Positions 1 through 8,259 of a DNA stretch of 64,000 nt are shown here, piece by piece. The first letter of the stretch is position 1. Each line of letters begins with the position of its first letter. The position numbers were made by a program, and so were the translations under genes. Source of the stretch: Paenibacillus sp. GM2 (GTDB taxonomy: Bacteria > Bacillota > Bacilli > Paenibacillales > Paenibacillaceae); NCBI RefSeq assembly GCF_900069005.2, contig NZ_LN831278.1, positions 174,587-238,586 of the forward strand. The letters are read 5' to 3'. The notes under the pieces are model-generated. The model was given only the letters and a program-made list of their open reading frames with translations. It had not been told where the DNA came from and made no database searches.

Positions 1-1
1 G

Positions 2-592
2 AAAATTAAAGAAGAACAGCAGTTAGATTACAATATAGTTTTTCACTCGGTAAAAAAATATGAACAGGCTATTAAAGTGTTAGAGGGTGAAGAATGTACA
101 TTTGATGTGTTGATTATTGATTATGATCTAAGACAAGCGGGAAATGAAAAATATGGGAGTGATCTAGTTAAAGAGATACGTGAAAGAATCAATAAACATT
201 GCAAAATCATATTTTATTCCATGGGTGATTTAGTTGAAGTTTTTCCAGATAGAAATGACTTGATAAACCTTTTTAATGAAGGGATTTACCGCTTTTTGTC
301 GAAAGATACTAGATCTAATGCTGCACAATCATATGGACAAAGTGAATTACAAGTTAGAGTGGAAACGATAATTGATGCTATTAAAAATATTGATTTTGTT
401 CAAGTCAGTTTAGAAAGGTATTTTGCGGAATACAGTGATATTATCGTTGATGAGCGAATAAGGGTTAAGGGCAAAAAATATACAATTGAGGAAATAATAA
501 CTTTAATTAAAAGGGATGAAGAAACGGGGAGAATATATAAGAGTAATTTGGCAGAATCTATGATTATACATAATATACTTTCAGGTGAATGA
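2..592 (+). CDS. Response-regulator receiver-domain protein, 5'-truncated by the window edge
   Basis: The reading frame is open from base 2, so the true start lies upstream; the GTG at 77 is internal to the domain. What is visible matches a CheY-like receiver domain from its first helix onward: the phospho-acceptor Asp in LIIDYDLRQ, the Ser/Thr position in IIFYSMGD and the conserved Lys in YRFLSKD. The acidic pair of strand 1 would lie off the window. The last ~75 residues form a charged helical extension that I do not recognise; it is not a HTH, so this is not an ordinary transcriptional regulator. The stop overlaps the start of the caspase-like gene (ATGA), so the two are translationally coupled and probably work together as signal input and protease output. 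Base composition is very AT-rich compared with the rest of the window. Confidence 0.75.
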   Translation, partial: KIKEEQQLDYNIVFHSVKKYEQAIKVLEGEECTFDVLIIDYDLRQAGNEKYGSDLVKEIRERINKHCKIIFYSMGDLVEVFPDRNDLINLFNEGIYRFLSKDTRSNAAQSYGQSELQVRVETIIDAIKNIDFVQVSLERYFAEYSDIIVDERIRVKGKKYTIEEIITLIKRDEETGRIYKSNLAESMIIHNILSGE

Positions 593-1536
593 AAATGAAA
601 ATAATACACTTCTATCCGAATTCTAATGGAATTAGTTTTTTAAGGGGATTTAGAAAGCACTTAACTGAAACTTACGACAGTAATTATAAATATATAAATA
701 AGTCTGAAGATTTATATAAAGAGTTGAATATAAGAGAAAATCATACTGATATAGTGGTGTTTACGGCTCATGGGGATCGTAATTATATTATTGGTGATAA
801 AATAAAAGGGCAAGAAACTCGACTAACAATTGATTCTTTGGAATTTTTAAGAAATTCTTTTGTATTTGCGTTTTCATGTTCTACAGGAGATTTAGGTAAA
901 GAATTGTGCAGGAAACATAATACAATATCATATCTTGGATTCAACGATATTATTGATTTAGTAGTAGATACACGAGAGAAATCCTTCAATGAAGAGTTTT
1001 CCAAAATATTAAAACAAATTTATAATGAGGCTTTAAAAAAATCATTTGATGAATTTCTTCAAAATAATTATTCCGTCGATCAATTTGCAAAATTGATATC
1101 ACTAAACCTAAAGAGAGCTTATGTTACAATTTTATCTATGAACTGTGAGGAATTATGTAAAAGATATAATGTTAATCTTGGGAGAGCGTCTAACTTCAAG
1201 TTTATAAAAAAGCTGCATAGCGATTTATTAACAACAATAGATTCGGTAAGATCAAGGATAATTGTTCATGGTGAAGGGAAATTCATTCCTTGGTCATTCA
1301 TTGGTGATGATGTGATTAAACTGAGATTAATAGAAAAAAAACTAGAAAATACCGAGTATGCTCCTGAGAATGAATATTACAGATTCTTTCTCCTCACTTT
1401 AATAAATTATAAACTTGGAAATCAAAGTAAAGCAGTAAAGTATTTTCAAGAAGCTTCAAGGCTTTTTCCAGAATATGAGCCTTTGCGTAACTTCTCTTTT
1501 AGTCATGAAGAGATAGAACGAGATAATGTGTCTTAG
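589..1536 (+). CDS. Caspase/CHAT-like cysteine protease domain protein
   Basis: A 315-residue cytoplasmic protein with no signal peptide. The first ~130 residues read like a caspase/gingipain/CHAT fold: a hydrophobic strand ending in a His-Gly pair (VVFTAHGD, His61), then a second strand ending in Ser-Cys (FAFSCSTGD, Cys97), followed by a helix and the strand YLGF. This is the expected order and spacing of the His/Cys dyad. The middle is helical, and residues ~260-297 resemble one or two TPR-like helical hairpins (YKLGNQSKAVKYFQEA). It overlaps the receiver gene by four bases, and a terminator follows, so these two genes end the operon. Related bacterial proteases act in conflict systems by cleaving host or partner proteins; that role is inferred here. 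The fold call rests on motifs only. Confidence 0.6.
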   Translation: MKMKIIHFYPNSNGISFLRGFRKHLTETYDSNYKYINKSEDLYKELNIRENHTDIVVFTAHGDRNYIIGDKIKGQETRLTIDSLEFLRNSFVFAFSCSTGDLGKELCRKHNTISYLGFNDIIDLVVDTREKSFNEEFSKILKQIYNEALKKSFDEFLQNNYSVDQFAKLISLNLKRAYVTILSMNCEELCKRYNVNLGRASNFKFIKKLHSDLLTTIDSVRSRIIVHGEGKFIPWSFIGDDVIKLRLIEKKLENTEYAPENEYYRFFLLTLINYKLGNQSKAVKYFQEASRLFPEYEPLRNFSFSHEEIERDNVS

Positions 1537-1594
1537 TAAACCTAAGCAATTAACTTGTTGAATTGATATGACTTTGACTATCATAATTTGAGAT

Positions 1595-1632
1595 TAAGTG
1601 GTTTCCTACTTTAGTAGCGAGGCCACTTTTTT
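1595..1632 (+). terminator. Rho-independent terminator of the receiver/protease operon
   Basis: The arms AAGTGG and CCACTT enclose a second short pairing (CTAC/GTAG) and are followed by a run of six T. It lies about 60 bases after the protease stop codon. The rest of the gap up to 1767 shows nothing else. Confidence 0.6.
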
Positions 1633-1767
1633 CGTTTAATATACTTACTACTCACCGTGAATATCCTGTTTAAAGTTACCGCTTCTTTTGATGTAAGATG
1701 AATAGAAAGTGGTATCATTTTGGAAACTTTTTTGAATAAATAGTATTAATAAAAGGTGTAAGATTAC

Positions 1768-2001
1768 CTAGTTGTTTACCTTCCCGTTCTCCTCCCTCAA
1801 CTCAATAATCTCCCGAATATCACTAATCTCTAGCGCCTCCGCTATTCTTTCAATATGACTGAAGCTGATGCTCTCGCGTTTGCCGTTAGCGAGCTCACTT
1901 AGTGCTGCATGTCGAACATCGGAAAGCCTGGATAATTCCCTCAAGGATATTTTATGTTTTTTGGTTAGTTCCCCGATTTTAACGACAACTTTCTTCCCCA
2001 T
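1768..2001 (-). CDS. Small XRE-family HTH repressor
   Basis: A 77-residue protein that is almost entirely one Cro/C1-type helix-turn-helix: ISLRELSRLSDVRHAALSELANG covers helices 2-3, followed by the typical IERIAEALEI helix. The start is taken as the ATG at 2001, seven bases after a GGAGGTG ribosome site; a TTG farther upstream would place that site inside the gene. It is divergent from the DUF6809 gene. The 90 or so bases in front of it hold two copies of a 21-bp GCGT-containing repeat, the likely operator for autoregulation. Such stand-alone XRE proteins are common in prophage remnants and other accessory islands. Confidence 0.85.
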   Translation of the reverse strand: MGKKVVVKIGELTKKHKISLRELSRLSDVRHAALSELANGKRESISFSHIERIAEALEISDIREIIELREENGKVNN

Positions 2002-2040
2002 TTTAATCACCTCCAATTCAAATCATTCCCAGCTTGACTA

Positions 2041-2098
2041 TACGCATAAGCGTAACGTATAATAATTTTATAAGTGGTACGTAAATGCGTAACATATA
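2041..2098. promoter_or_regulatory. Two operator-like 21-bp repeats in the XRE/DUF6809 divergent promoter region
   Basis: Positions 2041-2061 and 2078-2098 are direct repeats matching at 17 of 21 positions. Both contain GCGTAAC followed by TATA, and each has partial dyad symmetry (ACGC-ATAA-GCGT in the first, TACG-TAAA-TGCGTA in the second). They are 37 bases apart start to start, so an A/T-rich promoter lies between and over them. Binding by the adjacent XRE protein is inferred from position. Confidence 0.5.
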
Positions 2099-2168
2099 CA
2101 TGTTTATTGAAGCGATAACTACATAATATTTGTCCAACGAATCTGCATTAAAAAGGAGGCCCACCCCC

Positions 2169-2462
2169 ATGCCATCCCTACTAGAATCCCTATACTATGG
2201 CCATCTGAATCCGGAGGAGCAGGTGGTCCCTAAAGATCCGGAATATCGTCAGAACAGGAGAGAACTGTCTGAGGCCATGGAAGCATTGAAGAAGAAGTTA
2301 TCCGCTGAGGATTTTACCGAATTGGAGGCCCTTATGAATTTGCAGTATAAAATTCAGGGGATGGAGATGACGGCGGCTTTTAGATACGGCTTTAGGCTAG
2401 GAGCGGCCATGCTGATTGAGGTACACTTCGGGGACGGGGTGGAGCAGGGGGACAAATCGTAG
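2169..2462 (+). CDS. DUF6809 family protein
   Basis: A 97-residue acidic protein, MPSLLESLYYGHLNPEEQ onward, with the features I associate with DUF6809: an LLESLYYG start, a DPEYRQ turn, a long amphipathic helix (AMEALKKKLSAEDF) and a C-terminal FRYGFRLGAAMLIEV segment. The start is the ATG at 2169 behind AAAAGGAGG; the frame also extends upstream to a TTG but without a ribosome site. Function is unknown. These small proteins are frequent in Firmicute accessory regions. A good terminator follows, so it is a single-gene transcript, likely controlled through the repeats shared with the divergent XRE gene. Confidence 0.7.
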   Translation: MPSLLESLYYGHLNPEEQVVPKDPEYRQNRRELSEAMEALKKKLSAEDFTELEALMNLQYKIQGMEMTAAFRYGFRLGAAMLIEVHFGDGVEQGDKS

Positions 2463-2482
2463 AATAGATTGATTTAATTATC

Positions 2483-2523
2483 AAAATGCCCGGGTGCTTT
2501 GACACCTTTCGGGCATTTTTTTG
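2483..2523 (+). terminator. Rho-independent terminator after the DUF6809 gene
   Basis: A GC-rich stem, AAAATGCCCG-GGTG against CACC-(TTT)-CGGGCATTTT with a three-base bulge and a CTTTGA loop, runs straight into a T tract. Confidence 0.8.
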
Positions 2524-2700
2524 TTTTTATCACAAAATAATCTCGATCCTTTACATATCAGCTGCTATGAAATCTGCATGATAAATCCAGAAACAGAGGT
2601 AGGAAGGATTTCCCTAATTATTTGTCGAAAATTGCCCTCAAAGACTAGAGCTTCGGATACATAAGTAAGTTAGGCATTGATGAATTACACTTCGCTAAAA

Positions 2701-3030
2701 GTGAGTGTTCAAAAAGTCTGGTTTTCAGCACCGAGAAGGTTGGATGAAGCTAGGGACTGAGGAGCGGAGCGTACGTAGTTTGTACGTGAGCACCTGAAAT
2801 GTTTCCGGAGGAAACATACTTCGTAAGCATACGCTTGGCCCGGCTGAATTCAAGATTCGATGCCGAATAGCTTCCTGATCTACTTCGTGTTAGATATAGA
2901 ATTTATAAGTTATCAGCGTAGCTGATGCAATTCTATATCGCAAGAAAACCTACATCTGGATCGCGGTCGCTCATCCTTGAATGACTTCGATCAGTTTTCT
3001 TATCAAAAGCGGACTTTTTGAACAACCTCT
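2701..3030. repeat. MITE-like repeat element with GTTCAAAAAG/CTTTTTGAAC terminal inverted repeats
   Basis: The ~330-bp gene-free stretch is bounded by inverted ends: TGTTCAAAAAGTCTG at 2706 and the complementary CTTTTTGAACA ending near 3024, with flanking GTGAG / CAACCTCT. Inside are several hairpins: GTTTCC-GGAGGAAAC near 2800, and a nested pair with GATATAGAATT at 2893-2903 facing AATTCTATATC at 2929-2939 around ATCAGC-GTA-GCTGAT. No ORF of note is present. A shortened copy with the same two ends lies at 47985-48040, which shows this is a dispersed family. The preceding stretch 2524-2700 holds nothing I recognise. Confidence 0.75.
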
Positions 3031-3057
3031 AAAAGTAAACGGGGGAAGCCATAGATT

Positions 3058-6000
3058 ATGAAGGATATCATTATTGAGGGAATCGTTAACGGTCTGGGCA
3101 AGTCGCTTGCAGACCTTGTAAAAGATAAAATAATGCAATCAAAGGTTGTTCGTGATCTGAAGGAAAAGTGGGTCACAGATAACTACCACGACGAAACAGT
3201 AAAAATATTTAAGGCAGCGGTTATCGATGCGAAAGATGATGTGAAGCTGCCCGATGAGTTGTTTTGCGATTTGCTTGAGGATTCTGTCAATCGCGATGAA
3301 GTTTTCCGTTGGATTCTTGAAGGCGTAAGGCCTGGGCAGATGGATAAGAGCAGGCTTAATACGACAGCGTATATGGAGTCCTTTCCAAGGTATCAGGACC
3401 ATATCTACCCTTTCTTCGAATTAATACTTGACCGTTTAGAACACTATAAAAAAACGCATTGGAGCCCGGAGTTTCTGGAGATACTGCATCAAATAGAAGA
3501 GATGAAGACGGCAAATCATGAGGGAATCAAGTCGTTATCCGATAAGCAGGATAGGATGGAGTCCAAACAAGATAAGATAGCAGCTAGACAGAATCAAATG
3601 TATGAACTGCTTCATGACAAATTGGAAGACCGAAAAAAGCGGTATACTCCGAGATGGTTTGAAGGCAAAGCTAGAGAAAACATAAAGAATATGGGCGAGC
3701 GTTACTCTGAGGATTTAAATGTGGAAGTACAGGCATCGTTAATGATCGATGCGATCGAACTGAATGATAAATTCAGGGGCCATATTATAGAGAAGTGTGA
3801 CAGCATATTAGCAGGCAACTCTTCCCGGAATATAGACCAGGTAGACCAAGTGATCATTACAAGTCTGGAGAAAATAAAAGAAATAAAGCGGGACATTGAA
3901 TCGCTTAAAGATCTGAAAGTATGCCTGCCGCAATTGGAACAATGCGTTAAGGACTTGAAAAGTTATCTTGATGATAATCCGTATAGTATCGGCGGCGGGC
4001 CCTTAAGATACGAGGTCAACGACTTCTACTCCGAGTACGTGGACAGTGACAGCAGCCTTCTTCGAATCGCGTTGAATCCTTTCGTAGTAGTATCTGGAGA
4101 GGCAGGCATAGGTAAATCTCACTACATGGCGGATGAGGTACTGAAGAGAATAAACGCTAATAAGATGAGCATTTTTCTGTTAGGTCAGTTATTTCATTCA
4201 GAGGATACCATTCTGTCACAAATCAGAAAGCAATTAGTCATTGCAAGTGATGAAGAGATGGAAGCTGTATTTGAAGTTTTTAATGATTACGGGGTGGCTA
4301 AGGGGGAGCGCGTCGTTATTTTCATCGATGCTCTTAACGAGGGGAAAGGCAAACATTATTGGCTGAATTCGCTTGGCGGCTTCGTCGAGAGGCTAAGAAA
4401 ACTTAACAACATGGCCTTAGTTATGAGTGTGCGAGATACCTATGAGAATGACATCATACCTGAGGGATTCTATAAAAGAAATAACGTGAACAAATATATA
4501 TTTGAAGGGTTCGATGATCTAGATCAAGCCATTCAGGAGTTCTTTAATTACTATCAAGTGCCGCTAAATTTAAATGACTATCTGAAATATGAATTCAAGA
4601 ATCCTCTATTCTTGAAAATGTACTGCAGGGCATTCGACAAGGTTAGTATATCTGGCACGGAGAGCATTGAAGGTATTTTTAATAACTATTTCAAGAAGAT
4701 CAATCAAGACTTAAAATTAAGGATCGAGAACTACCCGAAGTACGAGAATTTGGTCGTTGAAGCTTTGTACTATTTTATCGATTCCAAGCTTAAGCATAAG
4801 GGGAGCGAATCCTACCTTTTATACGGAGTGGCTTCCAGGGAAGTAAATCAGGCTATGATGCACCATGGACTAGGTATCCATTTCTTTGACGAGTTAATTA
4901 ATGAGAAGATCATTACAGTGAACACCATAACCCCAAACGGGGAAGAAAAAAATATCGTCTATATCGCTTTTGAATTATTTGAAGAGTACATCACCGCCAA
5001 GAAGATTATTGAAGCGAATGAGGTTCATACCTATACTAAAGCAAGGGATCTAGAAGATTTCTTCTCGGATCAAAACCGCTATTTTCATTTGCTTTCCGAT
5101 CGGCGCTCGAATCAAGGAATATTTGAAGCACTAGCCGTGCAGATACCAGATACGTTGTCCACTGAGTATACAGAGGAGTTCGAAATGTTTAATTGGCCGA
5201 AACGCATACTGAAGTACAAGGAGATTGACTTTAAAGCGGCCTACTATAATAGTCTTACTTGGAGAAGACCGGGAGGAATCAATGGAATATCGCATTCGTA
5301 TATATTAAATGAATCTCTATATAGGAGCTATATTGATCCATATCATATGTATGAATTCTGGGATGAAGTACTAAAATATACGATTGTAAAAGATCATTAC
5401 TATAATGCGAATTTTCTGTACAGACAATTAATTGAACTTAAGCTTGATGAATTTAACGCTTTCTGGACGGTTTATGTCAGTAAACGCTTTGCTCAGAATG
5501 ACAGCTTCAAGACGATCATGAAGTGGGCATGGAAAGAGCATACGGACCAGTCTCAGCTGGATGATGAATCCGTACAGTTATTAGGGATGAATATTACCTG
5601 GTTTATGGCAAGCACATATGATCGCGTAAGAGATGTTTCTATTAAAGCCATGGTGAGGCTCTTTACGAACCGGATCGATATTTTGACAGATATTATCAAG
5701 AAGTTTGAAAGGGTTAATGATGCCTATATATTAGAAGCGCTATTTTGTGCTGCCTATGGATGTGTGATGAATACGCGAGACATGGATCAAGCAGAAGGCT
5801 TGGCCTTATATCTCTATGAGGAGTTTTTTGACGGGAAAGAAGTTATTCCTCATGCCATGATTCGCAACTATTTGACGGGGATCCTGGAGTTTGCTTCGTC
5901 TAAGGGGCTTTGCGGAGATATTCAAGCCGAGGACATCAAACCGCCGTTTAAGAACCGGTATGAATTCAATGAAGTCAAGCAGGATGTAGTTGACGATCTT

Positions 6001-7140
6001 AGAATAGAGCCTTCTGATGCAGAAATTAGCAGGCTGGATCCGTATGATTCCTACAGTGGCCGTGTGCTAGATTTAAATATGTATTTTACATATCAAACCA
6101 GCATTATTGATGATCTTCAAGCCTGTTATACTAACGTTCCTATTCAATACGGGGATAGAATCCATTTTCAATCAGTAGAAATCATCGATCAGATCTTGCC
6201 AGAATGCAGGGAAAATTTCGTTCGAATGGTGATCAAGGAAATTTTTCAGATGGGCTACAATTTTATTAAATTCGGACAATTTGACTTAAGTGCTGATAAT
6301 AACCAGATGGACAGCTTAGGACAGAAATATGAATGGATAGCCCTAAATAAAGTTCTCACTATTTATTTGGACAGCAAGCAATATATATGCCAGAGATTTT
6401 CCGATGACTGTCCGGTGAAGTTCGAGGGGGTCTGGCAGTTTACATTTTTCAGGAAAATGGATCCAAGTATCGACTATTATAGCCCTTTTGACACACGGGA
6501 TTATCAGTATAAAAGGACAACAATGACAAGTGAGGATTTATTGAGTCATTTTCGTTCGTATGCGGAGAAATCATTAAATCAGATCGATTGGATATCCGTG
6601 AATCGGATTAGGTATAAGGTGAATAATGAACTTCACAGTACAAAACCTTTTCTGATCAATAATAGCGATATAGAATCATTTAAGCGTTATATACAAAATC
6701 CTGATAATCTGCAGCAGAAACCGTTTGAGGATCTATATGTAGGAGAAATTTATTGGTCAGAGGCTTATAAGAGCCTGTTAAATGAAATGAATCCAAGAAA
6801 CTGCGGTAAATGGTATGATATGAGGATCATTGATACTTATTTATGGGATATCAGCGATGGTGCCATGAACAACTATTTTGAATTCAGTATTTTATCCCCG
6901 TTGATGCTTGCGGAATTAAAGCTTTCGATAGGCAGCCATGTCTTTGAATTGGTCGATGAGGATGGAGAACTAGCAAGCCTACAGTTATATGAACGCAATT
7001 ACAACGACATCCTTCTATTGAGGAAGGATAAAGTAACCAGATACCTAATACGTTCAGACAAGGTGATAGGTTGGCCTGTTATAAATGGCGGGGTAACTAG
7101 AATGATCATTTTTGATGGGCTACAGTACCGAATCGATTAA
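3058..7140 (+). CDS. STAND/NACHT-type P-loop NTPase, Avs-like candidate defence protein
   Basis: A 1360-residue cytoplasmic protein. A helical N-terminal part (1-190) contains a polar coiled-coil-like stretch at ~150-190. A bridging motif, GERYSEDLNVEV (~213-224), resembles the RYTPELNVE element found before many bacterial STAND ATPases. The NTPase core has Walker A GEAGIGKS (347-354), Walker B VVIFIDALNEG (419-429) and a sensor-like LVMSVRDTYE (~454-463). About 850 residues of helical, repeat-like sequence follow, which I cannot assign; in the Avs family this part senses the phage protein. I see no nuclease, protease, TIR or SIR2 motif in the N-terminus, so the effector is unknown. The start is the ATG behind GGGGGAAG. 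The gene stands alone, 28 bases after the repeat element. A defence role is inferred from family and neighbourhood. Confidence 0.75.
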   Translation: MKDIIIEGIVNGLGKSLADLVKDKIMQSKVVRDLKEKWVTDNYHDETVKIFKAAVIDAKDDVKLPDELFCDLLEDSVNRDEVFRWILEGVRPGQMDKSRLNTTAYMESFPRYQDHIYPFFELILDRLEHYKKTHWSPEFLEILHQIEEMKTANHEGIKSLSDKQDRMESKQDKIAARQNQMYELLHDKLEDRKKRYTPRWFEGKARENIKNMGERYSEDLNVEVQASLMIDAIELNDKFRGHIIEKCDSILAGNSSRNIDQVDQVIITSLEKIKEIKRDIESLKDLKVCLPQLEQCVKDLKSYLDDNPYSIGGGPLRYEVNDFYSEYVDSDSSLLRIALNPFVVVSGEAGIGKSHYMADEVLKRINANKMSIFLLGQLFHSEDTILSQIRKQLVIASDEEMEAVFEVFNDYGVAKGERVVIFIDALNEGKGKHYWLNSLGGFVERLRKLNNMALVMSVRDTYENDIIPEGFYKRNNVNKYIFEGFDDLDQAIQEFFNYYQVPLNLNDYLKYEFKNPLFLKMYCRAFDKVSISGTESIEGIFNNYFKKINQDLKLRIENYPKYENLVVEALYYFIDSKLKHKGSESYLLYGVASREVNQAMMHHGLGIHFFDELINEKIITVNTITPNGEEKNIVYIAFELFEEYITAKKIIEANEVHTYTKARDLEDFFSDQNRYFHLLSDRRSNQGIFEALAVQIPDTLSTEYTEEFEMFNWPKRILKYKEIDFKAAYYNSLTWRRPGGINGISHSYILNESLYRSYIDPYHMYEFWDEVLKYTIVKDHYYNANFLYRQLIELKLDEFNAFWTVYVSKRFAQNDSFKTIMKWAWKEHTDQSQLDDESVQLLGMNITWFMASTYDRVRDVSIKAMVRLFTNRIDILTDIIKKFERVNDAYILEALFCAAYGCVMNTRDMDQAEGLALYLYEEFFDGKEVIPHAMIRNYLTGILEFASSKGLCGDIQAEDIKPPFKNRYEFNEVKQDVVDDLRIEPSDAEISRLDPYDSYSGRVLDLNMYFTYQTSIIDDLQACYTNVPIQYGDRIHFQSVEIIDQILPECRENFVRMVIKEIFQMGYNFIKFGQFDLSADNNQMDSLGQKYEWIALNKVLTIYLDSKQYICQRFSDDCPVKFEGVWQFTFFRKMDPSIDYYSPFDTRDYQYKRTTMTSEDLLSHFRSYAEKSLNQIDWISVNRIRYKVNNELHSTKPFLINNSDIESFKRYIQNPDNLQQKPFEDLYVGEIYWSEAYKSLLNEMNPRNCGKWYDMRIIDTYLWDISDGAMNNYFEFSILSPLMLAELKLSIGSHVFELVDEDGELASLQLYERNYNDILLLRKDKVTRYLIRSDKVIGWPVINGGVTRMIIFDGLQYRID

Positions 7141-7290
7141 GGATTTTGTAAAAATGAGATTCGGGATAACCTAAACAGGACAATAAATTGCTAATTGCAT
7201 ACTACCTCTGCCCTTACAATCTACCCCAAATATAATATAGAATAAATAGGTAAACTTAATGATTAGAAGCAGATATGGAGGGAATTAGAG

Positions 7291-8010
7291 ATGCAGCTTA
7301 CCAATAAAACGGCCATTATTACTGGAGCAGGAAAAGGGATCGGGAGGTCAATCGCAATCGCTTTGGCGAAGGAAGGCGTAAACCTTGGCCTCATTGCGCG
7401 CACAGCCACTGATCTCGAATCATTGCAAAATTCTTTGCAGACGGAGTATTCCGTAAAAGTATTTATGGCAACAGCGGATATTTCCATTCAGCAAGAAGCT
7501 GAAGCTGCCGTGCTGAAACTCCAGGAGCAGCTTGGTTCGGTAGATATTCTAATCAACAATGCGGGAATCGCGCAGTTTGGCACATTGATGGATATGGAAC
7601 CAAGTACATGGGAACGAATTATTCAAGTGAACCTGATGGGAACTTACTATGTAACTCGTGCTGCACTTCCGTTCATGCTGGAGCAAAATAGGGGAGATAT
7701 CATCAACGTAGCTTCCACTGCGGGTGAGCGTGGTTTTGCCACGGGTTCCGCTTATTGTGCGTCTAAGTTCGGCCTTCTCGGCTTAACGGAGTCTCTATTA
7801 CAGGAAGTTCGCAAATCGAACATCCGGGTGGTAGCACTAACACCTAGTACAGTTGCTACGGATTTAGCAGTTAATGCTGGATTAAAAATTGGGGACGAAG
7901 ATCGGATGATGCAACCAGAGGATGTTGCAGAGCTGGCACTGGCTACCTTGAAATTGCCTCCCCGTGTGTTTATCAAAACTGCAGGCATTTGGACGACTAA
8001 CCCGCAGTAA
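7291..8010 (+). CDS. Short-chain dehydrogenase/reductase (FabG-like)
   Basis: A 239-residue classical SDR with an NAD(P)-binding Rossmann fold. Visible motifs are the cofactor loop TGAGKGIG (11-18), ADIS for the adenine pocket, NNAG (89-92), the catalytic Ser in INVAST (142) and the YxxxK dyad in YCASK (Tyr155, Lys159). The basic Arg in LIARTA after strand 2 suggests NADP preference. It resembles 3-ketoacyl-ACP reductases annotated in Bacillus relatives, but the substrate cannot be read from sequence. The start ATG follows GGAGGGAATTAGAG. It is a single gene, followed by a weak terminator. Confidence 0.85.
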   Translation: MQLTNKTAIITGAGKGIGRSIAIALAKEGVNLGLIARTATDLESLQNSLQTEYSVKVFMATADISIQQEAEAAVLKLQEQLGSVDILINNAGIAQFGTLMDMEPSTWERIIQVNLMGTYYVTRAALPFMLEQNRGDIINVASTAGERGFATGSAYCASKFGLLGLTESLLQEVRKSNIRVVALTPSTVATDLAVNAGLKIGDEDRMMQPEDVAELALATLKLPPRVFIKTAGIWTTNPQ

Positions 8011-8059
8011 GAAGCATGGATAACTAAATATCAAAATCCCACTTCTATTGGTTAGGTCA

Positions 8060-8093
8060 GGCTGTCGGCATTCAACAATGTCGACAGCTTTTA
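8060..8093 (+). terminator. Probable terminator after the SDR gene
   Basis: GCTGTCGGCAT pairs with ATGTCGACAGC (one G-U pair) around a short loop and is followed by TTTTATTA. The U tract is modest. Confidence 0.5.
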
Positions 8094-8163
8094 TTATCAG
8101 CAGGATAATAGCGTCATGTTCTCCAGCTCCGAAGGCTTCTCTATGAGAAAAATATCCAATACA

Positions 8164-8190
8164 TGAATCCCTGGGGATGGTATCATCGTA
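8164..8190 (+). promoter_or_regulatory. Candidate ECF (sigma-W-type) promoter of the yknWXYZ-like operon
   Basis: TGAATC at 8164-8169 and CGTA at 8187-8190, 17 bases apart, approximate the sigma-W elements TGAAAC and CGTA. They lie about 70 bases before the TTG start of the Yip1 gene. The B. subtilis yknWXYZ operon is known to depend on sigma-W, which supports the match, but the -35 has one mismatch and the spacing is one base long. Confidence 0.4.
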
Positions 8191-8259
8191 CATATAGTAA
8201 GAATGTAACAAATACATACATAGAGAGACCGGCAACCTTAAATTTGAGGAGGGTTCTAT

